From Camelus bactrianus (taxonomy: Eukaryota; Chordata; Mammalia; Artiodactyla; Camelidae): 64,000 nucleotides of DNA. The DNA lies in the NCBI RefSeq assembly GCF_048773025.1, contig NC_133572.1:2061001-2125000 (forward strand), given 5' to 3'. The position numbers were made by a program, and so were the translations under genes. The notes beneath the pieces were generated by a model. That model had not been told where the DNA came from and did not search any database. It was given only the letters and a program-made list of their open reading frames with translations. Below, piece by piece: positions 1-43,365 of the stretch (within the stretch, counting starts at the first letter, position 1; each line of letters opens with the position of its first letter).

Positions 1-2958
1 AAAAGGCCTGAAATTTCACAGGACTAACAAGTCCTTTTCCTCTAAAAAATGATGTGGGATCTTCCCAGTTTGGACCCAGTCCTTCACGGGGCCTTCGCCT
101 TGCAGTTGATACCAGAACCTTTACTGGGGAGCCTCACGTAGCGGGGTGTGGGGTGCGCCACACAAAGGGGTGTTCTCCAGGGCTGTGCGTCCGGTGACTC
201 AGCTCGGAGTGACCCCAGAATTTGACTTTTCTCCCCTACTTGCTCTTTGAAGTGGGTTTGTATTCTGCATTGGTAGGAAGAAAGATAATTTGATGTTTCC
301 ATGTAGGAAAGTCCCATGAAATCACTAGCTTGGATGTGTATCTGGTTAATTAAAAAAAAAAAAAAAGGGGCACCACTAGACGCCTTGAAGATGGTTTTGG
401 TGGTTCCGGCTGGTGGAGCTTGTATCAAGGAGCCCTGGTAAGTCGCCAGGGATGAGCACAGAGGCTTCGGTAGTTTTAAGAAACAAACCAGCAAACAAAA
501 GCTTCCAAAGCCCAGATGATGATTCTTGGGTTACACAAGGTGAGGAATGCGGGATTTAGCAATGACGATCTGGGTTTGGGCTCTATATGACCGCACATTA
601 GTTACTTAGCTTGTTTTGAGTCTCGATTTCCTACCATGTATGGGTTAGTCCGCATGGGTGCAAAGACGTGTAGGTCACAGCCCCTCTCCTTGGGAGAGGG
701 TAAGACAGATGGTTTTTAAGGATGTTTCTATGAAAACATTTATAGAATTTAGAGGAAGATAGAGGGGTTTGGGACACCCGGTCCAAATTCCCGTTTAATG
801 ACAGAAAAGTTCCCTGAGGAGGGAACAAGCTGCCTATCTGAGTGTCTACTTTATTTTTAGAGGACCTAACTCTTGGTCACGGACACTCGTGTTGGAGCTT
901 ACCCGCAGTCTCCCCTGCACCTGGGCTGAATCTGCAGAGTGCGGCAAGCACTCCCGCGTGCGGCCCAGGCCCGCACCTTGCGGCGAGCTCTGGGGGCAGG
1001 AGAGAGGATCAGACGTGTCCTGATGGACCTGACCCAGCCCCCTGCCTCGGTCCCTGGCCTGGGGGTTAGTCTCTCCCCTCATCCAAAGCCCAGGCCCCTT
1101 CCCTTTCCAGACTGGGCTGCACCCGTTGGCCACCTGGCACCTCTGTCGTCTGGCTGAGCCCTGCCCCTTTCTCCTTGGTGGGGGCGCAGGACGGATGACC
1201 ACACTCTCCTTGGAACCCAGAGCGACTCACGCCCACCTGGTCTTGGCCAGTGCCCTTGGCTTTTGCTTATTTTGTCATGGAAACACCAGAGACCCTGTTG
1301 GAACACTGAGGCTGGTGTGATTAGCATTGCTTCTCGTCCCAGAAGCAGCCCGTCCACCACGTCTCCTCCCTCAGCAGAGGCCCCCCCCCGTAACAGGAGG
1401 AGGCGGAAGCCACAGGAGGGCTCTCAGATTCCCTGTCACTGCACGTCCCCCTCCTCCTCTGTCCAGGAGAGGTGTGTCAGGCCAGCACCCATCAGTGAGT
1501 CCCAGCCCTTGTCCCCTCCTTGAGGCCTTGCGCACCCGTCAGCCTCTCCCTGGCTCAGCACACGAGCTCAGGGCCCCCCTCCAGCCCGCCTCCCTCCCCT
1601 GCCCTCTTCTTTCCTTCCTAGCCGAGCCCCACTTGTTCCTGCTGCTTCATTTTCAAGTCACCCCTCCGTCTGCCCTAACCCGGCTCTACTCGACGTCCTG
1701 CCCAGACTCCTCCCGCCCAAGTGGTAACTAACCAGGTGCAGTGGGCTGGGCACATCTCACCTGAGGAAGCCCACACTCCCGGGGAGGAGTCAGTGAGGGT
1801 GTGGGCACCAGGGGGCAGGGGTCACCCGAGAGTGTGTCATATGAGTGAAACGCTGCATCAGATTCCGCCGCCGTGCCCGGGAGAGGGGCCTGATGCCGCT
1901 CACTGTCCACACCCTCCTGTTCACGTCAGAGTGAGAAAGAAAAGGCTAATGGCTTTGTTTTTCCAACATCCCTGAGAAGAAGAGCAGTAACTTTTCCACT
2001 TGAGCTGAATGTTTATAAGACTGCTGCAATTTGGAATAATTATAGCTGCCCTTGGGCCAATCCCCCCCTGCACTCAAGAGAACGAATCTTCCCTGCTGCC
2101 TAGAAGAACAGAAATCTCCAAACCCCGCCAAGTCTGCCTCTCGCGTTCCATGTCCCTCCACCCGACCGGTGGTCTCCCCCGGACACACTCCAGATTGTTC
2201 ACATCCTTTCTAATGTCCGTGCGAAGCCTTCTTTTAATGTTTAAATCACAATTCTGGATGAAGAAATCAGACTTCCTCAACTTTTTTTTTTTAAATCCAT
2301 AAGATTCACAGCAGGTACAGTGAAGAGTCTTTGCAACTTTGTTTCCTTCTGTACATTTTCCTCTTCCTTCTGTAGCCGCGAGCTTCTGGAGGCTGTCAGC
2401 AAAAAATGCCATATTTTCCAGTCCTGGGCTCCATTCACAGATGCGGAAATGGGAGGATTCCCTCCTCATTGAAATTTCTCTCTCGTCTTTTCCGTGCATC
2501 CTGGGAGGGCCCAATTTGTTCCCGGGCGTGGGGAAGTTGGCAGCTTAGTGTAGCTGATTTCTTGATATGTGGTGAGAAAGGGTAAGCATGAGAGGAAGCT
2601 CGAAGCAGGATTCAGAGTTTTAATGTACCTCATCCAAGTCTGTAAACGAATAAATAATCATTCCTTTCCAAGGTCAGTTCCTGTAAATCCACTTGCCTGT
2701 GGCAAGTTCACCTCTTGGCAGGGCATGGGTCAGATCTATCAGTCCATAGACAGGTGTCCAGTACCTATAGATAGACAGGACCTAGTACAGATACTAGACA
2801 TCTACAGATAGATGGATAGACAAGACAGTGGATCTCCTGAATCTTGTCTTAGAATAATAATCCTGAGATTTCCAGGCATCCTAATGTCAACGTTTCCATG
2901 CTTCTACTACCAGTAGGATAGTATCCAAGCCTTCCCTCACAGGTGGCTTATCTTTGCA
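1..2958. other. Upstream intergenic DNA, nothing coding seen
   Basis: Moderate-GC unique sequence with an A-run at 352-366 and T-run at 2282-2291. No exon with homology I recognise and no KDM5A coding sequence. The short open frames are random. Confidence 0.6.
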
Positions 2959-3030
2959 GGGGCTGTGGCTCAGTGGTAGAGAGTGTGCTTAGCACGCGCA
3001 AGGTCCTGGGTTCAATCCCCAGTCCCTCCT
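2959..3030 (+). repeat. tRNA-Ala-like head (tail-less SINE or tRNA pseudogene)
   Basis: Box A-like TGGCTCAGTGG and box B GGTTCAATCCC are spaced as in a tRNA. The anticodon loop region TTAGCAC would carry AGC (Ala). The acceptor stem pairs poorly (GGGGCTG against TCCCTCC), so it is not a sound tRNA gene. Unlike other copies here there is no A-rich tail, so it is either a very old SINE head or a tRNA pseudogene. Confidence 0.7.
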
Positions 3031-4271
3031 AACTGTGCGTCTTGTAGGTTTGGAATCTTGGGCAGTTCAGTTCTCCTCGCAGAAGCTGTTTCTTCCCCGT
3101 AAGTCAGGGGTGATGCCCAGATGATGTCGGGTTGTCAATAAAGACTAAAGAGAGAGTGGGCTGAAGTGCCGGCACCGGGGCCGTGAGTGCGAACACGATG
3201 GCTTCCTGATGTGCTGAGTGTCGGTAGGTGCCATCTTTGATGGAGAGGTGAACACCGTGACTGATCGTTATTCAGAGCGCTCATTCTTGGAGACTGAGAA
3301 AAACGTCTTCAATTCATTCAAAGGTTTCAAGTATCTGCTGAGGGGCCAAGTGCCGTGAGACCTCTGTGTTCAGGAGGGGGTGCTGTACTGTCTTAAGCTC
3401 CGTTCGGGGGACTGCGTCTGGACTTGACTCACTGCCATCGGAGCTGAGACAGAATAACTCTGGGGATGACTGGAACTGGGAGACCAGGCGGAAGGGGAGA
3501 CAAGCCATCTCTTTTCTCTATCGCAGCCTGAGGTCAGCTGTGGACGATTCGGAGCCGAAGGGAGACCCAGAGAAGACCCAGGCCTCCCCTCTTATGTCAC
3601 GTATGAAAGCCGTCCGTCCGGAGAGGTGGGATGGCTCGCCTGAGGCCGTGTGGCCCATCAGGGCAGATCAGGGCTGGAGCTTTTGGTGTCTGCCTCCCAG
3701 GTTACCCAATTTCCATCACACCAAATGTGCCTCATTTTCCATTTATGCCCTGTCTTTTTGCCTGCCTCTGCTCCGCCCTCATTGGTCCCTGTGCAGAACT
3801 CACTACCCTGTTCCCGCAGTCACCTCTTTAGGTTTCTGCCTGTTGGTTTGCTGGTGTGGACGCAGAGTTCCTCAAGTGCTGAAGTCTTGATTGGTGGAAC
3901 CTGGGTCTGAGTCAGCAGTGCGGAGCCTCGGCTGGAGCCAGCACAACCCCAGGGCGTCAGCAGGCCCCGGCGTGGAGGAGTCAGGAGGGCGTTTGGGCCG
4001 CTGCAGCCTGCTGGGGATGCTGAGCTGCAGAGCTGAGGGAACAGTGGGCGGGGCGGGAGAAGGGGCTCAGGAGAGATGAAAGGCTCTGAGATTATTTATC
4101 TTGGAGAGGAAAAAGCTGAGGGTGGCTTTCGAAAAGCGTTTCAAATGTAAGACCAGCTGTAATACATCTTCCCTGAGGACACAATGAGAAATACATTAAC
4201 AGCAGCCGGAGGACTCGGGCTACAGAGCTTTCTGGCTTCAGCCGCCCACTAGTCACCCAGGGAGTCATCCA

Positions 4272-4412
4272 GGGAGCGGGCATAGCTCAGGGGTAGAGCA
4301 CGTGCCTGGCATGCATGAGGTCCTGGGTTCAGTCCCCAGCACCGCCATTAAAATATAATAAATGAACCTAATTAACACCCCCACAAAAAAGAATTTAAAA
4401 AGACCACCGCAT
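4272..4412 (+). mobile_element. Camelid-type tRNA-Ala SINE
   Basis: tRNA-like head with CATAGCTCAGGGGTAGAGCA and GGTTCAGTCCCCAG, followed by an A-rich tail with AACCTAATTAACACCCCC. Nearly full length, + strand. Confidence 0.85.
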
Positions 4413-4709
4413 GTCCAAGCTACACCCCAGAACAATTAATCCAGATCGTTAGGGTTGGGAGCTGAACATCAGTCATTTTTGAAGGTCTGGCGATTTCAGT
4501 GGGCAGCCGAGGCTGGAATGGAGGCTGAGGGTGAAGCTAAGAGCCCCTTAACTGCTGAGGATCCTGAGACTTGGGCGGGGACACTGCGTGGGGCGTGTGA
4601 CCTGACCTTCCTCCCTGGACATGACGCAAGTACTGAATAGACTCGGGGGTGTTTCGGACAGAGCCTCAGTTAGAGACGGGTTTCAACACGGTCGCCTTCT
4701 TCAGATGCA

Positions 4710-4870
4710 GTGGTTTCCAAGCCTGCTTGTCCACCAGGTTCACCTCGTGGAGCTCAGGAAACACGGAGAAATCTGGGCCCCACCCCAGAGATACTGGACC
4801 AAAATCTCTTAGGCTGGGCCCAGACTGTAAGTTTATATGGAAGTTATATAAAGGCTCTGCACAGTTTGAT
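4710..4870. repeat. MER5A-like DNA transposon relic
   Basis: GGTTTCCAAGCCTG, CACCAGGTTCACCTCGTGGAG and GGGCCCCACCCCAGAGATAC follow the layout of the MER5A (hAT-Charlie) consensus as I remember it. Old and diverged. Confidence 0.5.
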
Positions 4871-5009
4871 GCATCTGGAAGCCAGACGCTGACCCGATGA
4901 GCAGACGTGTGGGCACCTACTGTGCGTTCAGACCTACTGTGTTCCTTGGGAATAGGGAACACAAATTTTTTTTCCCTTAAGAAGTTCACGAACTCCTGCC
5001 CTGGAACCA

Positions 5010-5320
5010 GTGAGAGAACACTGCAGGAAGGACTGAGGGCTGAGTTAAATGCACAGACGGCCACGGAAGGGCCACAGCGGACGCAGGTCAGCGGGGCAGA
5101 GTGACCAGTGAGAGCCGCGTGGGGAGCGTGGTACGGGAGTGGCTCTTGAAGACCCTGGAGGGGCTGGGGGAGGGCATGCACGCGAGACGGGAGAGGCAGG
5201 ATGTCTCTGGGGACATTGAAGAAACAGTTTGGCTGGAGAGGAGGCACTTGTTGGAAAACAGAGGGAGAGACAGTGGGTGGAGGTGGCTGGGGCCAGATTG
5301 TCCAGCAGCCCTGACTTAGG
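5010..5320. repeat. Old interspersed repeat, probably LINE-tail type
   Basis: Text such as GGGAGGGCATGCACGCGAGA and GGCTGGGGCCAGATTGTCCA resembles a common ancient mammalian repeat also seen near 12350-12840, 24550-25010 and 50210-50650. I cannot name the subfamily safely. Confidence 0.35.
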
Positions 5321-5759
5321 AAGTCTCGAAAGCAGGCGATCCGGGCGCAGAGGCGATGTTGCTGGAAAGGAGGCCGTCCTCCCCCTGCGGTTGATGCGAG
5401 GTCGTTAAAACAAGGTGCGCGCCTGGCGCCCCATCAGTGCTCTGTGATTTCTGGGTCAGAAGAGTTTACGTTTTAATCTCGTGGAAGAATCATGAGGAAA
5501 GTGGCCCAAGGATGTCAATCTACTCCAGAAAAGTAATTTTTTTTAATGGGGGGAGATGGAAGCTGCCTTGGAATCTCTGAGGTGGCCTCCCTTGCCCTCC
5601 TCGGCCGTTTCCACACATCTGTACCGTCCACGACCCACACAGTCACCCGTCCCAGCCCCTGACTCGTTCCTACTGTCTGGCAGGGGCCAGCTTTGCTCAG
5701 GGCTCTCTCAGCCCCATCCCTTCAGGAGCCGTCCCTGCTCTCCGTGAACCCGTCCTTCG

Positions 5760-5910
5760 GGGTTAATGAGGGCTTGCCGCGTGTCAGGCCCTTTGCACAC
5801 ACTCGCGACCCTGCCAGGGAAGGAAGTCTCCCCTCTCGATAGATGAGAAATAGACGAGGACCTGAAAGTTGAACACCTTGCTCCCGCTGGCTGCAGGCTG
5901 GGAAGTGACG
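5760..5910 (-). repeat. MIR-like SINE relic
   Basis: GTGTCAGGCCCTTTGCACAC followed by GATAGATGAGAAATAGACGA reads like the reverse of a MIR core and tail. Confidence 0.5.
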
Positions 5911-6059
5911 GGAGCGGCCCCAGACCAGGGACCACCAGCCTCAGGGCCAGCAGCCCCGCCTTCATTCTGCGGCTCCGCCCTGGCGGGGCGGGGCTCCCCC
6001 AGCCCCACATCCAGGTGTGGGGCTTCGCTTTGCTGCCATTGGCACTTCCTTTCCTGTGT

Positions 6060-6380
6060 TTAGACAATTATTTTTAAAAAATCAATTCTAGCACATTATT
6101 TGAGTATTCAAACAATACTGAAGCTTAAAAAGCAGAAGTGAAAAATGTCTCTTGACTTCATCTCCCAACCCCAACCCTACTCTCCAAATGTAACTACTAG
6201 TAACTGTTCAGTGAATATTTCTTCAGACCTTTCTATATGCAGAGAAGTGTATGTGTGTGTTTGGGAAGTTGTCTGACAGCTCAGGGTTCTGTAATCTACC
6301 TATATTTATACGAAATCACTGTCCACTCCAATCATAAGCTGCAAAATGATAAGATAAATACATGTTTAAATTCATCTACC
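6060..6380. repeat. Ancient LINE 3'-tail-like repeat
   Basis: AAAAAGCAGAAGTGAAAAATG, CCAACCCTACTCTCCAAATG and TTCTTCAGACCTTTCTATAT belong to a repeat that recurs at 8430-8870, 20850-21780, 34930-35240 and 59130-59420. Subfamily (L1ME-like) is a guess. Confidence 0.4.
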
Positions 6381-6538
6381 CAGCACCTGCCCAAGAAGCC
6401 CCGACGCTTGCTGGGTTTGTAGGAGCACTTGGGCTGGAGAGAGGGGAGGAAGGCAGGGCCCCTCTGGAGAGACCCGAGGTCCTCAAGGAGGAGAGCGGGC
6501 TGCCGACCAGCTCACGTGGAAGCACCGCAGGAAGTCCT

Positions 6539-6540
<2 letters not shown>

Positions 6541-6616
<76 letters not shown>
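6541..6616. repeat. (GT)38 microsatellite
   Basis: An uninterrupted run of 38 GT units, likely polymorphic in length and able to form Z-DNA. It lies about 105 bp before the TTTAAATAG motif at 6721. Confidence 0.99.
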
Positions 6617-6617
<1 letters not shown>

Positions 6618-6720
6618 TGCTGCCGAGGGGAGGGGAGCAGGGGACGGAGAGGCAGGAGGGCGGAATGTGGGCTGGGCCAAGTCTAGAATTACAAGGGCCG
6701 CAGAGGAGTGGGAACCACAC

Positions 6721-6797
6721 TTTAAATAGCCAGCCCCTCCCCTCCCCACTAGATAATTCTCCCCTCTGACCGGACCTCTGGCAGCAACTACACGAAG
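6721..6797 (+). promoter_or_regulatory. SLC6A13: Possible TATA-type promoter and non-coding exon 1 of SLC6A13
   Basis: TTTAAATAG at 6721-6729 could act as a TATA box. About 30-70 bp further lies ACCTCTGGCAGCAACTACAC and a splice donor CGAAG|GTTAGT at 6797/6798. The first coding exon begins with an acceptor and only 5 nt of UTR, so an upstream non-coding exon must exist; this is the best candidate seen, 2.5 kb before it. This is inference from position and motifs only. Confidence 0.35.
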
Positions 6798-7022
6798 GTT
6801 AGTGATATTTTCTTCTCTTTCTTTTTTTTCTGCTTCTAGGTCTCAGCCTGCAGGTGGGTGGGCTCCCTGGGACTCACAACCAGAGGGTTTTGGGGTCATT
6901 TATGTGTGACATGCAAACACTATTATTTTCTTGACTTTCTGGAGCTTCAGTGGCTGCTGACTTCAGGGCCAATGTGACTTGGAGAAAGAGAACCCTCGAT
7001 GGAGAGGAAGAACTTTTGGGTT

Positions 7023-7200
7023 TACTTTTTTTTTTTTTTTTACATTTTTTATTGATTTATAATCAGTTTACAATGTTGTGTCACATTCCAGTGTAGAGCA
7101 CAATTTTTCAGTTATACATGGACATGTATATATTCATTGTCATACTTTTTCTCTGTGAGCTGCCATAAGATCATGTGTATGTTCCCCTGTGCTATTGTGC
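7023..7200 (-). mobile_element. L1 3' end, 5'-truncated
   Basis: A T17 run, then ATTGATTTATAATCAGTTTA and CATTCCAGTGTAGAGCACAA, the reversed 3' UTR of an artiodactyl-type L1. The T-run marks the reversed poly(A) tail, so the element lies on the minus strand. Confidence 0.75.
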
Positions 7201-7334
7201 TTACTTCTAAGAAAATGAAGGCTTTCTTCTCTGTGAAAGGAAACAAGGTTGAAAGTTGAAAGGACATGAACTTTTGACAGGATTGAAAGAAAATAGAAAT
7301 CTGAGTGTCTGTTATACTACGAAGCGCTTTCTTA

Positions 7335-7475
7335 GGTTCTTCATTGACTCCTCAGGGCTAAGTGTACCCCGTCGTCCTCGCTTCTCCAGACGAGCAGACG
7401 GAGACTCAGGGTCACTGATTAACTTCCTTGAGGTCGGGTGGTGCTCTGGTGCAGAGCTGCGGTGTGAACCCGGCT
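7335..7475 (-). repeat. MIR-like relic
   Basis: CTTCTCCAGACGAGCAGACG then GACTCAGGGTCACTGATTAA and a GTGTGAACCCGG end, as in a reversed MIR. Confidence 0.5.
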
Positions 7476-8429
7476 CACTTGACCTTCAACTGCGCGATGC
7501 TGGCCCTGAGAACTGGTGGTACCCAGGATGGGGGGATGCAGCTGGTGTCCTATCATGGGAAGACAGCCTGCGGGCCTGGAACCTGCACAGGACAGGAAGC
7601 AATCTTCTCAGAAGGACAGAGGAAGCTTCTGGGGAGCAGCTGCTTGGGTTTCTCCTTCTCCGCTGACAGTCTTGGGAGCCCGTTCCCTAATTTATCAAAC
7701 AAGCAGCATGTCCCCGACCTCCCTCTGACTTTTTGGATCCCTCGGGGCCGCCCTGCTGGGAGGCAGAGCCACAGGAGGGTCTGCGGCCAGATGGGACCCC
7801 TGTGGAGAAAGCCCTGTTCACATGAACTTTTCTCAGGGCGTGGAAGGAAGTCTCCGTGCCCACTTCTCCAGGAAAGGGGCCACGGGGTACGGCCAGTGGG
7901 GGTGGTCCCAAGAAGATGCTTGCATTAGACCCGCTGATAAACCCAGGCAGCCAGCGTGATGGGCGGAGGTAACCGAACAGGCAGGGCGGAGTGGGTTCAG
8001 GTCCCGGCTGTGCTATAAGGTGGTACCCAGGTCACCCAGCCTCTCTGAGCGCAGCATCCTGTGTACAAAGCAGGGGAAGTGCTGCTCCCATCTCAGGGTT
8101 GGGTGGACTGAGCGAAATAAATGGACGTAAAGTGCTGAGTCAGCCTCCTCCCGTCCCCCTGGGAGTCTAGACGAGGCAGGGAAGGCTGCAGCCGGGCAGC
8201 TCCGCGTTCGTGTCTTGTCTTCTCCGCTGCACAGGGTCCTACACGAGGTACCACCGAGGCAGGAAAAGAGCCCACGATGCATCTTTCTCTGACGCTGCTG
8301 TCAGGGAGAGACGAAGGGCATCGCTGGGAAGGTCCCCTCATCCGATTCAGAGCTCCTGGTCCCACCCAACCTCTCCCATGCTCTTCAGGGATCTAGAAAA
8401 AACTGGCTTTGATGTTCATATTTCAAAAT

Positions 8430-8870
8430 AAGACATGTTCCTTGGGGAAAATGTGGGCAGTATGAATAGGGAAAACACCCCTGCACTGTATCCGCTGAGA
8501 GGGGAGCACGGGTGGCCACGCTAACCTTCACGCAGACAAATACTTACTATTTTTCCAGCATAATCATGTCACGTGCTCTTTTGTAACTGTTCTCGCTTCC
8601 CATATTGTGAACGTCGTTTCAGCTCATCGCACTCTCTTCTGCAGCACAATATTTAGTGATCACGGAGTAGTCCATCATGTGCGCTGTACTTTATTAACCT
8701 ATTTACCGTTTCTGAACATTTATGGACTTTCCAACTTTTCCAATGTTTGCTAAGCAATGGCCAACCCTGATGCTGAATCGTTACCCACAGTCACAATTAC
8801 TTCCTTAGGGTAGATTCCTGAATGGGAAATTGGTGGCTTCAAGGAGATACAAAAATCTCATCCTTTCAAC
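8430..8870. repeat. Ancient LINE 3'-tail-like repeat
   Basis: Includes ATTTACCGTTTCTGAACATT and CTTAGGGTAGATTCCTGAAT, typical of old L1M 3' sequence. It ends about 390 bp before the first SLC6A13 coding exon. Confidence 0.45.
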
Positions 8871-9118
8871 TGTCCCAGGATCTGGGAGCGAGAGACAGGA
8901 GCCCATGTGGACGCAGACAGGGTGGCTGTTGGGTGCCCGGGAGGACTTAGACTCCCCGGGGCGTGTGAACCCTTCCCGGGCCCCACAAGCCCCGCCCGAG
9001 GGAACCTTCGTAGGGGAAGCTGTGTCTCTGCCTCAGGGTGGGAGCCTTCTGCCTGACACGGGGAAGGAACACACGTTCTCAGAACTGTTGCCCAGGTGTC
9101 ACCGACGAGAGACGCTGA

Positions 9119-40315
<31,197 letters not shown>

Positions 40316-40655
40316 GGGGCAGCCCTGGGATGGCCCAGTGAGCCTGGCTGTGGAGACAGTGGTAGAAGCAAAGGGTGGAAGCAGCCCCCTGTGCTGCTTC
40401 CTGTGCTGCTCTGTGCCCCACCTGGGGCAGACAAGACAAGAGGGGACATTTTGGAATCCACCTTCTGAGGATGGCACACCCCCCACCCCAACTCCCCTGC
40501 TCCAAGGGTGGCTGGATGGGCGTGAAGGGCCAGGATCTAAGCATTGCCTTTGAGAGGGGCCTTGGGATGGGAGGCTGGGGGAGCTGGGGAGCGGGGGTGA
40601 GAGCTCTGTTTGGCGTCCCTTCATTCTATTAAATCCACATTCTTCCAACCAGCTG
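40316..40655 (+). other. SLC6A13: SLC6A13 3' UTR
   Basis: A short 3' UTR from the stop to an expected cleavage site 15-30 nt after the poly(A) signal at 40628. The exact cleavage base is inferred. No repeat is seen in it. Confidence 0.7.
40628..40633 (+). terminator. SLC6A13: Poly(A) signal ATTAAA of SLC6A13
   Basis: ATTAAA, the commonest variant of AATAAA, lies 313 nt after the stop codon and is the only such hexamer seen before the CpG-rich intergenic stretch. Confidence 0.75.
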
Positions 40656-40979
40656 CTAGCAGTTCCGCCTGGTTTCTGCACCCCCCACCCTTGCTGCCTT
40701 GACCTCAACCTCCCCACCCCTTCCCACACTGAGTTCTCCTTGTGGACCCTGAGCAGAGGGGTTGTGACGGGAGAGGAGAGATGGGGCCCAGCCGAGGTCC
40801 TCCATCATCAGACCCTCGGCCAGAGGGGCCGGCTCACCTCTGTCCCTGCCCCCCCCCCCCCCGGAGTCCCTTGCCTCCTTCACTCTACGGAATAAGAAAG
40901 GCAATGGAGTGGGGAAAGGAGGCACCCGGGTCCTCGTTGGGGGAAGGAGGAGGAAAGAGCGGTTGCGCTTCTTCCCTCC

Positions 40980-41480
40980 CGATTTCCCTTGCCGTGTCCT
41001 TGCCCGACCCCTCCTGGCCAAACCGTGTGCGCCCGGCCAGGGCCTGGCGCCAGGGGCGCAGGACAGGGACAGCAGTGACCGCAGGCCGGCGGCGGCAGGT
41101 CCGCGGAGCCCCGGCAGGCAGGGCACTACCCGGCTCGGCCAGCAGAGGGAGCCCGCCTCCTCGGGACCACCGAGCTCGGACGGGGATGGGCGGACGCGGC
41201 CCCGAGGGCTGGCCCCGCCGCGACCTCCGCTCGGACGCGGGGCCGGGAGCGCGCAGAGGCGCCGCAGGGAGGAGCCGGGTGGAAGGCAGGGCCTGTCCGA
41301 CGTGGGGGGCAGCGGGCATGGCCTTGGCCTCGAGGCGCCCGCAGGTGTGTCTCCCCGCGCACCCAGGGCAGGTGTGTGCGCCGGGCCGCGTGTCTGCAGG
41401 GGTGGAGACGGCGCCTCGCGGCTGCGTTCATCCCGCACGGGGCGCAGGCTCCGCGTCCGCCTGGGTCCCCACCTCTGCTC
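40980..41480. promoter_or_regulatory. CpG-rich island between SLC6A13 and SLC6A12
   Basis: A dense CpG stretch (for example CGGACGCGGCCCCGAGG and CGCCGCGACCTCCGCTCGG) starting about 330 bp after the SLC6A13 cleavage region. Both strands stay open over 200 codons, but the proteins are low-complexity Pro/Arg/Gly and match no family I know, so the openness is a GC effect. It may be a promoter, perhaps for 5' non-coding exons of SLC6A12, or for an antisense RNA; which one cannot be read from sequence. Confidence 0.6.
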
Positions 41481-43365
41481 AGATGGCTCCTCTACAGGGC
41501 TGCGCACGGGGAGCACCTGGGATCCTTAGAGCTGCAGACTGAGGGGCACAGCGTTCCGGGGTGATTTTCTTACTTCCGAAAGACTCTGAGTGGGAAATGC
41601 ACTGAAGCCCTCAGGTTTTGATTCTTTGTTGTTATTGTTGTTGTTGTTGAGGGAGTTTATTAAAATCAGTGACAGCGGCCCTGCTGTGTGTGGCGGCTCC
41701 TTCCTGGACACTGACCCGCTGGGCATCCCCCCTGCCAGGCTCATCCCAGTCCTAAGATGGGAGAGAGGTCTGCTGGAGGAACATGCCAGAACTCCAGACA
41801 CCACCGCTGGCGTCTGCACCTGTCTGAGAACACTTCCAGACACCTGCTGGGCTCCGCTCAGGACACACAGGAGCAAATACAGACAGATCTCATGAAGGAC
41901 GACTGATGACACGTGCTGTGGAAGAGAAGCAGAGTGTCTGGGACGGAGTAAGTGGGTGTGGGAAGGGCTTAGATGATGTGGGTTTGGGGGTCTGGGGAGG
42001 CCGCTCTGAGGGTGAGCTATGTCCCTCCCTCTGATCAAAACTGCAGGAACCTGCTGGGCCCAGGGAGGGTGGCAGGTGGTTGATCTGGGGGCTTACTGAA
42101 TGGTGCCATAGAGGGAGAGAATTATCTGCTGGCCCCAGGATCGGGAGATGTGGGTTCTAGTCCTGACCTGCCTCGAACCTCTGTGTTTCTCTGTGGAATT
42201 CAGGTCTTCATTTTTTGCAGAAGGAGGTAACACTGTGCACCCTGCCTACACACAGGCTTGTGGTGGGGCTCACTGAGGTCACAGGATTGAGGGCCCCATG
42301 GTGAGGTCATCAGACCAGTGGCTGAACTGGCTGAGGGGGAGGTGCTCTAAAAAGCCAGGGGTCAGGTCAGGGGAGGGAGCTGGAATCCCTGCACTTGGCC
42401 TTAGCCCCTCTGATGGGATGGGGGCAGCAGGGCCGCTTTGAGCCCCCTGTGCTTTCATTACCTGGAAGGGCAAATTGGGAGCCTGCAGCTCCCAGAAGAA
42501 GACTACGCAAGGGGAAGGGGAGCCGTTTGCCTAGAGGCCACGCCTGTGAGAGAAGAAGATGGGCAGGCAGGGGTAGCTGGAAGGAGGGAGGAGAGCAGGT
42601 GCCTGGGGGTTACCACGAGAGCCGGGGGAGGCTGCGGAGCCATGGCTTGGGCACCGGGCCCACCAGGCTGCCTTGGGGCCTCAGGCCTCATTCTTCAGAC
42701 TGTGCACACATGCACACTCAGGTCTCAGATTCAGGCATCTGCACACACACAGTCCCTCCCTCTCCTCGGGTAATTGCACAAACCCAGACACCGCAGTTTG
42801 CCAGGCACACTCCTGGAGGGGGTCATACTCACTGTGTGACCTTGAGCAAGTTCATCTCTCGGATCCTTAATTTTCTCCTCTATCAGATGGGAATGATAGT
42901 ATTCACATCCTTCTGTTGTGAGAGTCAGTGGAGGGTGTAAAGAGAGCGGCTTTGGGGACGTATTTCAAGCAAATCCATCCTATTCCCCATGACTCCAGCC
43001 TCCCTGCCACCCCGCTCCCCGCCTAACACGCTCACACATAGGCTGTCCATGAAATGGACAAGCCCAGAAAGAGATCAGAGACATGCTTGCTGTCCCTTGG
43101 CTTCCCCAGTCCCAGACATTAGGTTGCACTGGGCCCCAGAAAGCAGGCTACACATTTCTTAGCTAAGCGTTGTTGCCAGGAGGCAAGGGAGGGGTAGAGC
43201 TAAAATACCCCTGCATCCCAAGGCCTTTGGGTCCTGCTCAGCACTGGCAGTTTTGTCCAAGAAAAGCAAGACCTGAGTCCTCCAAGCCCTAGTCTAGCTC
43301 CTGGTTCTGGGAGAGCAGCTCCCTCCCAGATGAGGGAAAGCTGGGATTATTTTTTCCCCTCAAGT

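Noticed and set aside
6429-6749. Cys-Val and Thr-His repeat proteins around 6541-6616
   Set aside because: They are translations of the GT microsatellite.
40656-41542. Two overlapping long open frames of 266-286 codons on opposite strands
   Set aside because: They lie in the CpG-rich island, are Pro/Arg/Gly-rich and low in complexity, and match no family; GC-rich DNA has few stop codons.
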